A stretch of 6,587 bases of DNA from Nitrosopumilaceae archaeon (GCA_021296165.1 JAGWAW010000117.1:1-6587); one strand, 5' to 3'; counted from the first letter of the stretch, positions 1-5,864 are shown. The notes: a model not told the origin generated them from the sequence alone. Numbers and translations are program-made.

Positions 1-74
1 CGGGTCTAGGGGGATTCGAACCCCCGACAGCCGGATTAAGAGTCCGGTGCTCTACCTGGCTGAGCCATAGACCC
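1..74 (-). tRNA. tRNA-Lys, anticodon CUU
   Basis: Read on the minus strand this folds as a complete cloverleaf of 74 nt including the discriminator. The acceptor stem is GGGTCTA/TAGACCC with a G discriminator. The D arm is GCTC/GAGC with a 9-nt loop. The anticodon stem is CCGGA/TCCGG with loop CTCTTAA, giving anticodon CUU, which reads the lysine codon AAG. A 5-nt variable loop follows, then the T arm GGGGG/CCCCC with loop TTCGAAT. All stems pair perfectly and there is no intron in the anticodon loop. The 3' end is at the window edge, so I cannot tell whether CCA is encoded. A TATA-like box lies 22-29 nt upstream of the mature 5' end. Confidence 0.97.
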
Positions 75-340
75 GCTGGCACCCCGGGTCTAGTTGTTAT
101 TAACCTTGGGAATGCGGGATTGGGCGGCCGGGCATTCTGCCGTGTATGGGCGTGGTCCGGAGCCGTCCATAACCTGCCGTGACCTACCGGAAGTTTCCGG
201 CCCGCCGTCGCCCCCCGCTGATCCCTCCACGACTGGCCCCGGTGTACCTTGCCGGGGTGATGGCTGCCATGTGATCGGGCGCCCGCCCTGGCCGTCTCGC
301 AGCGACGACCGAGAAGTTCGTGGGGGATGCGACCCGGCCA
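75..340. other. Non-coding stretch between the tRNA and repeat copy 1
   Basis: I see no supportable gene. The open frames on both strands are rich in Pro, Gly, Arg and Ser, contain no recognisable domain and run into the repeat that follows. The first bases hold the tRNA promoter. Positions 85-92 repeat the last 8 nt of the tRNA (TAGACCCG on the minus strand). A 7-bp inverted repeat (288-294 with 335-341, CTGGCCG/CGGCCAG) ends exactly where repeat copy 1 begins. Confidence 0.5.
96..103 (-). promoter_or_regulatory. TATA box of the tRNA-Lys gene
   Basis: The minus strand reads TTAATAAC here, an A/T-only core in GC-rich surroundings, 22-29 nt before the mature 5' end of the tRNA. Archaeal promoters place the TATA box about 25 nt before the transcription start, so this predicts initiation close to the mature 5' end. 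No other A/T-rich box is close enough. Confidence 0.6.
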
Positions 341-525
341 GCCCATCACAAAACCTCCCAACGCAGCGGTTCGCCTCCAACCCGGATTCTGGCGCTTGAC
401 CTGATCCCGCCGGCCGGCCTAGGCGTGTGGATATCATCCAGATGAAGTACCACTTCCCAACCACCTCCAGGTTCTACCGGGGGATGCCATCCCCCATCAA
501 CTCCCAGTTGCCGTCGACCGCCCGG
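341..525 (+). repeat. Intergenic direct repeat, copy 1
   Basis: This copy aligns with 1753-1925 in the same orientation. Exact shared blocks include 366-385 (20 nt, gcggttcgcctccaacccgg, matching 1776-1795), 390-407 (18 nt, matching 1800-1817) and 482-502 (21 nt, matching 1889-1909). Between the blocks lie scattered substitutions and short indels, so the copies are clearly related but not recent. No frame is conserved between them, which argues for a non-coding element. The copy ends about 48 nt before the ATG of the metallopeptidase gene, just ahead of its promoter. I do not recognise the repeat family. Confidence 0.85.
479..495. repeat. Perfect 17-nt palindrome in repeat copy 1
   Basis: GGGGGATG, one C, then CATCCCCC forms a perfect inverted repeat about 80 nt before the metallopeptidase start. 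In repeat copy 2 (1889-1902) only the inner part, GGATGCCATCC, remains symmetric. The conserved core could be a protein-binding dyad or a small hairpin. Its function is unknown. Confidence 0.6.
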
Positions 526-537
526 GCAGATCAGTAG

Positions 538-553
538 TTAATAATAAATAAAG
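538..553 (+). promoter_or_regulatory. TATA-box region of the metallopeptidase gene
   Basis: TTAATAATAAATAAAG is an almost pure A/T tract in GC-rich DNA. Its centre is about 27 nt before the ATG at 574, as expected for an archaeal TATA box driving a leaderless mRNA. It supports 574 as the true start. The arms TAATAAT (539-545) and ATTATTA (558-564) form a dyad around the box and the region just after it, a possible operator. Confidence 0.6.
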
Positions 554-573
554 AAAAATTATTAGCAAACTCT

Positions 574-1629
574 ATGAAAGCGGTGACTCTAGCGGCAAAC
601 CCGGCCGTCGCAGTTGCACGGCCGCACTTCCGGCATGATGGACGGAGTCTGGCGGCGCGGCGGGATACTTGCGTGAGCGCCGACGCGATACTCAGATACG
701 AACTGCATCTTGAGTCAGGCGACTGGGCGCAATATCTCAGGGCACCAAAACTTGTAGAGACAGCATTGTCGGGGGTGGACGTCGTTCCGGCGATGCCTGA
801 AGGCAGCCTGAAGAAGGCGATATTGTCCACCGCTTCGTTGGCCAGAAAATGGAAACGTGGCGACATGTCCGCCGCCGCCCAACTGGCCGGAATCTATTCA
901 CGCGACGATACGGCCTGCCTGATACGGCGCATGTACGAATCCACGTCGGTACCGAGACAGAAAAACGTAAAGCCGAAACGCATAGATGCCGCGTTGCCGC
1001 GGCCGGCGGCCATAGACAGGCGCGCAGTCAAGCGCCTGCTGAATGCAGCAGAATCAAAGAGGGACAGCTTCATGCCGTACTGCGCGCCGCACGGCCTCGC
1101 CCGCGATACAGTAAGGCGTCTGGCCGCCGCGGTGGGTGTTGACGCGATAATGCTGACGAAACGGGGAAGAAACTTCAACTCGCTGTACGAACTGTCGGCG
1201 GAATGGCCGGTCGTGGTGTTTGGACCCACCGCCTCACTCACTTCAATCTACCACGAGCTCGTGCACCATGTGGTGTATGCGGAGGACGGCAAGATGAGAC
1301 GCACCAACAGCGTCATGAGGCGCGCCGAGGTTGTTGCGGAGTGCGCCGGCGCCGTGGCAGCGGGCATGCTGCACGGCCTGCCGGACCGGGAAACACAGGC
1401 CGCCGCCGAATACGTCAAGCGCCACATGGACGGGCCCGCCGCCGAATACGTGGACGAGATATGTCTGCGCGCAGGAGTGGTGGTGGCGGCCGCACGCCCC
1501 GTGCTCTCAAACGGGCGGCAGTCCGGCCGGTGCGTAGAGTCTGCGGAGTTTGGAGCCAGCAGCAATGCGGCGCACCCGGGCCGGCCGCACCCCCGCCAGG
1601 TCCGCGGGGCACACAATACCTTGCTTTAG
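574..1629 (+). CDS. Zincin-like metallopeptidase (HELVHH), ArdC / ImmA-IrrE-like, 351 aa
   Basis: Probable zinc-dependent protease. The sequence shows HELVHH at residues 227-232: H227 and H231 are zinc ligands and E228 the catalytic glutamate. Downstream, AEVVAECAGAVAAGML (251-266) offers E252 or E256 as the third ligand. HExxH followed 20-25 residues later by an E/A-rich helix is the pattern of the ImmA/IrrE and ArdC C-terminal metallopeptidase superfamily. ArdC proteins are plasmid anti-restriction factors, and ImmA cleaves repressors of integrative elements. Residues 1-220 match nothing I know, and the last 40 residues look disordered (Gly, Arg, Pro and His rich). The protein shows no signal peptide or membrane segment, so it is probably cytoplasmic. 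The start is fixed by the A/T-rich promoter at 538-553. The gene stands alone between two copies of an intergenic repeat, which suggests accessory DNA. Family assignment is moderate; the substrate is unknown. Confidence 0.75.
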   Translation: MKAVTLAANPAVAVARPHFRHDGRSLAARRDTCVSADAILRYELHLESGDWAQYLRAPKLVETALSGVDVVPAMPEGSLKKAILSTASLARKWKRGDMSAAAQLAGIYSRDDTACLIRRMYESTSVPRQKNVKPKRIDAALPRPAAIDRRAVKRLLNAAESKRDSFMPYCAPHGLARDTVRRLAAAVGVDAIMLTKRGRNFNSLYELSAEWPVVVFGPTASLTSIYHELVHHVVYAEDGKMRRTNSVMRRAEVVAECAGAVAAGMLHGLPDRETQAAAEYVKRHMDGPAAEYVDEICLRAGVVVAAARPVLSNGRQSGRCVESAEFGASSNAAHPGRPHPRQVRGAHNTLL

Positions 1630-1752
1630 ACCGCACACAGGCGAGGTTCTCTTGAATCTCGGTTGGTGCCGTTTTCCCGCGGGCTTTGCCCAGTCCCAGT
1701 TCGCATGGACCACAAGCGACTGGGCGGTTAGGAGGGGCGTGGGTCTTGGTCC
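1630..1752. other. GC-rich gap after the metallopeptidase gene, with competing stem-loops
   Basis: I see no gene here. Two overlapping inverted repeats are present. GCCCAGTC (1688-1695) pairs with GACTGGGC (1718-1725), and TGGGCGG (1721-1727) pairs with CCGCCCA (1751-1757). They share positions 1721-1725 and so exclude each other. They could act as a terminator-like structure for the upstream gene or belong to a small RNA, but no T-tract follows. Confidence 0.35.
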
Positions 1753-1925
1753 GCCCATCCAAAACCTCCAACGCGGCGGTTCGCCTCCAACCCGGCTTTT
1801 GGCGCTTGACCTGATCCTGCCGGCTGACCCAGGCGTGGATATCATCCGAGTGAGATGCCCTTCCCAACCGCCCCCGAGATATCCCGTAGGATGCCATCCC
1901 CCATCAACTTCTCGACCGCTCGTTG
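1753..1925 (+). repeat. Intergenic direct repeat, copy 2
   Basis: Second copy of the element at 341-525, offset by 1410 nt at its left side and 1407 nt at its right. It contains the same 18-21 nt exact blocks. Compared with copy 1 it has several short deletions, including about 8-10 nt near its end. It finishes about 38 nt before the ATG of the RAM-domain gene, immediately ahead of that promoter, so both copies hold the same position relative to the next gene. Confidence 0.85.
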
Positions 1926-1933
1926 CGGGAATG

Positions 1934-1940
1934 TTTTTAA
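1934..1940 (+). promoter_or_regulatory. TATA box of the RAM-domain/thioredoxin-reductase operon
   Basis: TTTTTAA centred at 1937 is 27 nt before the ATG at 1964, the usual archaeal spacing for a leaderless transcript. It is the only A/T-rich tract in the preceding 100 nt. It supports starting the gene at 1964 and not in the longer open frame that runs back through the repeat. Confidence 0.6.
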
Positions 1941-1963
1941 CCACTCCGGGTCCACTGCACTCA

Positions 1964-2194
1964 ATGAACGAGGCGTATGTCCTTCTCAATGTGTCGTACA
2001 AGAGCCAGCGGGACATAGTAGAAAAGGCCATGCAGATTTCGGTCGTCAAGGCGGTCAAGACGGTATATGGCATATGCGACGTCTTGGTGGTACTCGAGTC
2101 AGACGACATGCAAAAGATCAAGGACGCTATAGACAACGACCTCCATGGAATGGACGGCATCACAAACCTGACCTCCCTGATCGCGGTAGACTGA
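1964..2194 (+). CDS. Stand-alone RAM domain protein (Lrp/AsnC ligand-binding domain), 76 aa
   Basis: A small cytoplasmic protein made only of the RAM (regulation of amino acid metabolism) fold that forms the effector-binding part of Lrp/AsnC regulators. The sequence fits the beta-alpha-beta-beta-alpha-beta order: strand AYVLLNVSY (4-12), helix around 16-24, strands around VVKAVKTVYGICDVLVVLES (27-46) with the family's Gly-x-x-Asp (GICD), helix DMQKIKDAIDNDL (48-60), and last strand ITNLTSLIAV (66-75). There is no helix-turn-helix, so it should not bind DNA by itself. Members of this group oligomerise and bind amino acids or similar small molecules at subunit interfaces. It lies 6 bp before the reductase gene and is surely co-transcribed with it, so it may be a sensor or modulator linked to redox metabolism. 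That link is inferred. Confidence 0.88.
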   Translation: MNEAYVLLNVSYKSQRDIVEKAMQISVVKAVKTVYGICDVLVVLESDDMQKIKDAIDNDLHGMDGITNLTSLIAVD

Positions 2195-2200
2195 TACTGT

Positions 2201-3175
2201 ATGGCGCAAAAGTATGAAATAGTGATAGTGGGGGCGGGGCCGGCGGGACTCTCGGCGGGCATGTATGTGGCCAGGCAGAGGGTCTCGTGCCTGGTCATAT
2301 CCAAGGACTTGGGCGGCCAGATGAACCTGATACCCAAGCTGGAAAACTACCCCGGGACCATAATGTCCAGCGGGCCCCTGCTGGCAAGGACTCTGGAAAA
2401 CCAGTACCTCTCGTTCGGTGGCGATCTAGTCTATGATACGGTGGAACGCGTCGAGGAAGGGGACGGGGAGCTGCTGGTCAAGACCGCCAGATCCGGGTAC
2501 TCGGCCAAGGCGCTGGTGGTGGCAGCCGGCAAGGTCCCCAACAGCCTGGGGCTGGATAACGAGTCGGTATACCAGAACAAGGGCGTGCACTACTGCACCA
2601 AATGCGATGCCCCGTTCTATCAGGGTAGGACGACCGCGTCGGTCGGCGTCGGCGCCTACCTGCTCGAGTCGGGTATACTCCTGTCCAGGATGGCGAGCCG
2701 CGTCTATGTCATATTCAAGGGGGGAAGGCTCGGTGGGGACCCGGACCTGATAAAGTCCCTGCAGGGCAAGGAGAACGTGGAGCTCGTCCCCAACTCCAGC
2801 ATAAAGACCATCTCCGGCAACGGGACACTGCAACAGATCACTATATCCGACAGGGCGGGGGAGGAGACTACCATACATGTGGACGGCCTCTTCATAGAGA
2901 TGGGCTCCAAGATCAACTTGGGGTTCGTCAAGCACCTGGTCGAGCTGAACCCCAAGGGAGAGATCAAGATCTCCAACGGCGGAAGGACCTCGCACCCGGC
3001 GATATTCGCGGCGGGCGACGCGACGGACATCCCCTACAAGCAGATCGTGGCGGCGTGCGGCGACGGCGCGGCCGCCGGACTCTCCGCCTTCAACTACGTG
3101 GAGAAGCTGAAGGGCAGGCCCGGTGTGCGCGCCGACTGGAAGAAGCAGATCGGCGATACGGTCTTCCACTACTAG
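2201..3175 (+). CDS. trxB: Thioredoxin reductase-like FAD flavoprotein, atypical NADPH site, 324 aa
   Basis: Low-molecular-weight thioredoxin-reductase family, whose members pass electrons from a nicotinamide or other donor through FAD to a CxxC disulfide and on to thioredoxin. The sequence shows the N-terminal FAD dinucleotide motif GAGPAG (11-16), GGQ (38-40), the redox-active CTKCD (132-136; C132 and C135), and the C-terminal FAD motif AAGDATD (270-276). The length is normal for the family. In the second nucleotide-binding domain the usual GGGxSA becomes GVGAYL (149-154). The HRRxxxR signature that holds the NADPH 2'-phosphate is replaced by FKGGRLGG (172-179). The reductase may therefore use NADH or another electron source, as reported for the Thermoplasma acidophilum enzyme. 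It is second in an operon with the RAM-domain gene and has no promoter of its own. The family call is firm; the electron donor is not. Confidence 0.92.
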   Translation: MAQKYEIVIVGAGPAGLSAGMYVARQRVSCLVISKDLGGQMNLIPKLENYPGTIMSSGPLLARTLENQYLSFGGDLVYDTVERVEEGDGELLVKTARSGYSAKALVVAAGKVPNSLGLDNESVYQNKGVHYCTKCDAPFYQGRTTASVGVGAYLLESGILLSRMASRVYVIFKGGRLGGDPDLIKSLQGKENVELVPNSSIKTISGNGTLQQITISDRAGEETTIHVDGLFIEMGSKINLGFVKHLVELNPKGEIKISNGGRTSHPAIFAAGDATDIPYKQIVAACGDGAAAGLSAFNYVEKLKGRPGVRADWKKQIGDTVFHY

Positions 3176-3331
3176 GGCGCGGCGACCCGGGACTCATCAT
3201 TCCAACGAATTGTGCCTTGTGTCCGGGGACGCGCGATGCCGTTTGGCGCCACCCCTTCATCCGATATGTGTCTTGTAGTATGGCACAGCTCCGTACCACC
3301 TGTTCTCCCCCGTCAGGCCAAACCCGGCGTG
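3176..3331. other. Convergent intergenic gap
   Basis: This gap separates the plus-strand operon from the minus-strand propeller gene, which converge. I see no gene, tRNA or T-rich terminator. A small hairpin, GTATGG (3278-3283) with CCGTAC (3291-3296) including one G-U pair, is the only local structure before the larger stem-loop at 3332-3360. Confidence 0.5.
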
Positions 3332-3360
3332 GACGGCAGGATCAGGAATCCTGGGCCGTC
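3332..3360. terminator. Stem-loop over the stop codon of the LVIVD gene, possible 3'-end signal
   Basis: GACGGC plus AGGAT (3332-3342) pairs with ATCCT (3348-3352) and GCCGTC (3355-3360): 11 base pairs, a 2-nt bulge (3353-3354) and a 5-nt loop. The hairpin spans the TGA stop (3342-3344) and the last codons of the minus-strand gene. No strong U-tract follows on either strand, so calling it a terminator is uncertain. It may instead protect the mRNA 3' end. Confidence 0.35.
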
Positions 3361-5741
3361 AGGGCGATTATCCACAGCGTGCTGCCGTCAGCATCGGCCA
3401 CCGCGGCATACGTGGTGCCGTCCGCGACGAATATCTCCGCGTCCCCAGGATTGCTCCCCGCATCCAGTACGCCTTGGCCATCGCGGGTGGAATGCACCGT
3501 CACCGGATCGTCCGGGTTCGTGACGTCCACTATGTGCATTGCCCCGCCGGGACCGGAACCGTTGTCCAGAACCAGGGCGTACGTCCGGCCCGACGCGCCA
3601 AATACCTCCGCGTCTGTGGGGGTGTCCAGCGCGCCGAATCCTCCCTGGCCTCCCAATATGGTGGACGCGTACGTGGCATCCTGGGGTCTTGCAAGATCTA
3701 TGATCTGTATGGTTCCCAGAGGGTCAAATCCGTTGTAGCCTGTCACCAGGGCGTATGGGCGTCCATACGCGTAGAATGTCTCTATGTCCAGGGGATTGCT
3801 GAACCCGTAAAAGAACCTCTGCTCGATCTCGGCCGTATCCAAGAACTCCGGCGCCCCGGCATCGGTGATGTCCACTATCTGTACCCTGTGCCCGTAGTGA
3901 TCGGGCGTGATGGCATAGGTGTTTCCGGACACGGAGAATATCCCCGTGCCCACCGGATTGCCGTGACGGGGGTAGTTCTCCGGGGATCTTGCGCCGGATA
4001 TTGTCGAGGCGGCGGCCGGCTCTGTCACGTTGATTATGTGGGCCGAGTTGCCCGACATCAGAAAGGCGTACGTCTTGTCGGACAGGGTAAAGATCTCCAT
4101 GCTGCCGGATCCGTCCCATACCTCAGTCACCGGCGCGGGCGCCCGGGGGTCGGTGACGTCCAGCACCTGTATGGCTCCATACTTTCCACTGGCCACCAGG
4201 GCGTATGCCCTCTCGTGCACCACAAACGTCTCTATGTCCAACGGGCTGCTCAGGGCGTAAAAGTCGCCGGGGCCGCCAGGTATGTCCCCCACGTGCTCGG
4301 GAGTGGCCGGTTCGGTGATGTTCACCGCCCGGATGGCATTGCCGGCGGCATCGGCCACCAGCGCGTATATGCTGCCGGATGAGGCAAAGACCTCCACGTC
4401 CACGGCGGCGATCTCCGGCACCAGCCATGATCCCGTCCCGCTCCGCATATCTCCCACATGCTCGGGAGTGGCCGGCTCGGTGACATCGATTACCTGAATG
4501 ACGTTGTCCGCATAGTTGGCCACCAGCGCGTATATGCTGCCGGACGAGGCAAAGACCTCCATGTCCAATGCGTAGGGGAGTCCGTTCCCCTCATACGGCA
4601 TGCTGGCCACCGGCACCAGAACACTAGGCTCGGTCACGTCTATTATCTGAAGGCCCTCGGAACCATGCGTCAGGGCGTACGTGCGGCCCGACACGTCAAA
4701 CACCTCGACCTTCCCGGGGTCGCCCCGCCCGTACCCCCCACTCATGCCGGCCACCGGCACCAGAACACTAGGCTCGGTCACGTCTATAATCTGAAGGCCC
4801 TCGGAACCATACGTCAGGGCGTACGTGCGGCCCGATGCGGCGAATATCTCCGCATCGACGAGGGCCCAGGAGTGCTGTCTGTTCCGTATGTCGGCCGCCG
4901 GCATGGGCGCATCCGGGCTGGTCAGATCTATAACCTGCATGGTGCCCCCGATAAAACTGAACACCAAGGCGTACGTGCGGCCCGACGCGTCAAACACCTC
5001 CACGTCCGCGGGCTCGTCCAGGGCGTAAAACCCATCTAGGCTGTCCTGCATGCTGGACACCAGTATGGGCGCATCCGGGCTGGTTACGTCTATCACCTGA
5101 ACCCGCTCGTCGCCCTGGCTGGCCAGAAGCGCGTATACGCTGCCCGATACGGCGGTGAACGTCTCCACGTCCGAAATCTGACCCCAAGAGTAGGACAGCT
5201 CCCGGACTCCCTGGTATGCCGCCAGTCTCTCGTCCACCTGCTCCTGGGGCAGGTGGCGCAGCGCGTATATGTTGTCATGGCCGTTCCGTATACTGGCAAT
5301 CACCGTGGGGGCGTCGGGGATCGTGACGTTTATGATCTGGAGGGTATCATAGACTGCCACCAAGGCGTACGTGTGGTTCGATACGGAAAATATCCCTGCG
5401 CGCCCCGAACCGTCATGGTGCGGCGTGTCCTGATCAACGAATACGTCGGCCACGGGTGAGGGTGACTTGGGGTCGGTGACATCTACTATCTCGGTACCCA
5501 GCCAGCTGACCGACAGGAGGTATGTCCGGTCGGATACGGCGAACGTCTCCATGTCGTCGGGAAATCCAGCGAGGCTAAATGCGTCCTGTACTATGCGCAG
5601 GCTGGCCACGGGTGCGGGGGATATCGACTCGTGTGGCTGGGGGTCCTGTGCCAGGGCCGGCGAGATGACAATGGCGGCGGCCACCAAGACAGACAGCATA
5701 CCAACCAATAGTTTTCCTGAATACGTGGGGGCGGCCATCAT
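3342..5741 (-). CDS. Secreted 14-repeat LVIVD beta-propeller protein, 799 aa
   Basis: Exported protein built almost entirely of LVIVD-type repeats. The N-terminus is a Sec signal peptide: Lys10, hydrophobic core 11-30, likely cut after SPALA (27-31). From residue 64 to the end I count 14 units of 45-76 aa, each of the pattern (V/M/A)E(V/I)F..SGRTYALV....(I/L)Q(I/V)IDVT.P.AP. Units start near 64, 116, 192, 247, 297, 345, 394, 449, 503, 548, 600, 653, 711 and 768. Such repeats form beta-propeller blades, so 14 suggests two seven-bladed propellers; this is inferred. There is no C-terminal membrane anchor. Several N-x-S/T sites, such as NVT, NHT and NIT, could be glycosylated. No enzyme motif is visible, so the role is probably surface binding. 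Tandem ATGs (5739-5741 and 5736-5738) leave the exact start open by one codon. No clear promoter is visible directly upstream. Confidence 0.9.
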   Translation of the reverse strand: MMAAPTYSGKLLVGMLSVLVAAAIVISPALAQDPQPHESISPAPVASLRIVQDAFSLAGFPDDMETFAVSDRTYLLSVSWLGTEIVDVTDPKSPSPVADVFVDQDTPHHDGSGRAGIFSVSNHTYALVAVYDTLQIINVTIPDAPTVIASIRNGHDNIYALRHLPQEQVDERLAAYQGVRELSYSWGQISDVETFTAVSGSVYALLASQGDERVQVIDVTSPDAPILVSSMQDSLDGFYALDEPADVEVFDASGRTYALVFSFIGGTMQVIDLTSPDAPMPAADIRNRQHSWALVDAEIFAASGRTYALTYGSEGLQIIDVTEPSVLVPVAGMSGGYGRGDPGKVEVFDVSGRTYALTHGSEGLQIIDVTEPSVLVPVASMPYEGNGLPYALDMEVFASSGSIYALVANYADNVIQVIDVTEPATPEHVGDMRSGTGSWLVPEIAAVDVEVFASSGSIYALVADAAGNAIRAVNITEPATPEHVGDIPGGPGDFYALSSPLDIETFVVHERAYALVASGKYGAIQVLDVTDPRAPAPVTEVWDGSGSMEIFTLSDKTYAFLMSGNSAHIINVTEPAAASTISGARSPENYPRHGNPVGTGIFSVSGNTYAITPDHYGHRVQIVDITDAGAPEFLDTAEIEQRFFYGFSNPLDIETFYAYGRPYALVTGYNGFDPLGTIQIIDLARPQDATYASTILGGQGGFGALDTPTDAEVFGASGRTYALVLDNGSGPGGAMHIVDVTNPDDPVTVHSTRDGQGVLDAGSNPGDAEIFVADGTTYAAVADADGSTLWIIALTAQDS
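4236..4562 (-). repeat. Tandem duplication of LVIVD repeats 7 and 8
   Basis: Repeats 7 (394-448) and 8 (449-502) of the propeller protein are close copies at DNA level with a 165-nt period (55 codons). For example, ctcgggagtggccgg occurs at 4296 and 4461. Both code for EVFASSGSIYALVA and TEPATPEHVGD. The similarity exceeds that between other blades and points to a recent in-frame duplication. Confidence 0.85.
4563..4853 (-). repeat. Tandem duplication of LVIVD repeats 5 and 6
   Basis: Repeats 5 (297-344) and 6 (345-393) are near-identical over about 100 nt with a 144-nt period (48 codons). For example, ctaggctcggtcacgtctat occurs at 4624 and 4768. Both encode YALT.GSEGLQIIDVTEPSV followed by LVPVA. 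The few differences are mostly single substitutions, so this is the youngest duplication in the gene. Confidence 0.9.
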
Positions 5742-5864
5742 ACGTGTCGATGAACCATTAGCGTGCCAGGCGGTCGCCGGTTTTGCGACGGATGCCTTCC
5801 TGCACAGGAACAGATCGCGGGGTATGGGGCATTTTAGAACGGGTAAAAGCCGGATGCTGCAGGG
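5742..5864. other. Gap between the SRPBCC and LVIVD genes
   Basis: Both flanking genes are on the minus strand. No TATA box stands at the leaderless distance from 5741. The A/T-richer tract at 5831-5848 (GTTCTAAAAT and CTTTTACC on the minus strand) could be a promoter with a leader of about 70 nt, or the 3' end of the SRPBCC transcript. Read-through from the upstream gene is equally possible. Confidence 0.3.

Noticed and set aside
90..464. Open frames on both strands in the tRNA-proximal gap (124 and 101 codons)
   Set aside because: Their translations are Pro/Gly/Arg/Ser-rich with no domain, overlap each other on opposite strands, and are not conserved in frame in the second repeat copy.
341..1925. 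The flanking repeats as an insertion sequence or CRISPR-like array
   Set aside because: No transposase gene, terminal inverted repeats or target duplication is visible, and there are only two long diverged copies with no regular spacers.
1550..1963. Upstream extension of the RAM-domain reading frame
   Set aside because: The extra 138 codons would translate the repeat, do not resemble protein, and would place the start before the TATA box at 1934-1940. The RAM fold begins right at 1964.
1507..2337. Long minus-strand open frame of 276 codons
   Set aside because: It runs antisense through the metallopeptidase tail, the repeat, the RAM gene and the start of the reductase. Such long antisense frames are expected opposite GC-rich coding DNA, and the plus-strand genes are clear homologues.
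574..3175. Codon-use contrast as evidence of gene transfer
   Set aside because: The reductase uses AGR for 10 of 13 arginines while the metallopeptidase uses CGN for 27 of 37. The SRPBCC gene also prefers CGN (9 of 13), so the reductase is the odd one and the contrast does not mark the metallopeptidase as foreign.
3474..5459. Plus-strand open frames opposite the propeller gene, including one of 302 codons
   Set aside because: They are shadows of a repetitive minus-strand gene: their repeated phrases mirror the LVIVD units and they show no domain or promoter.
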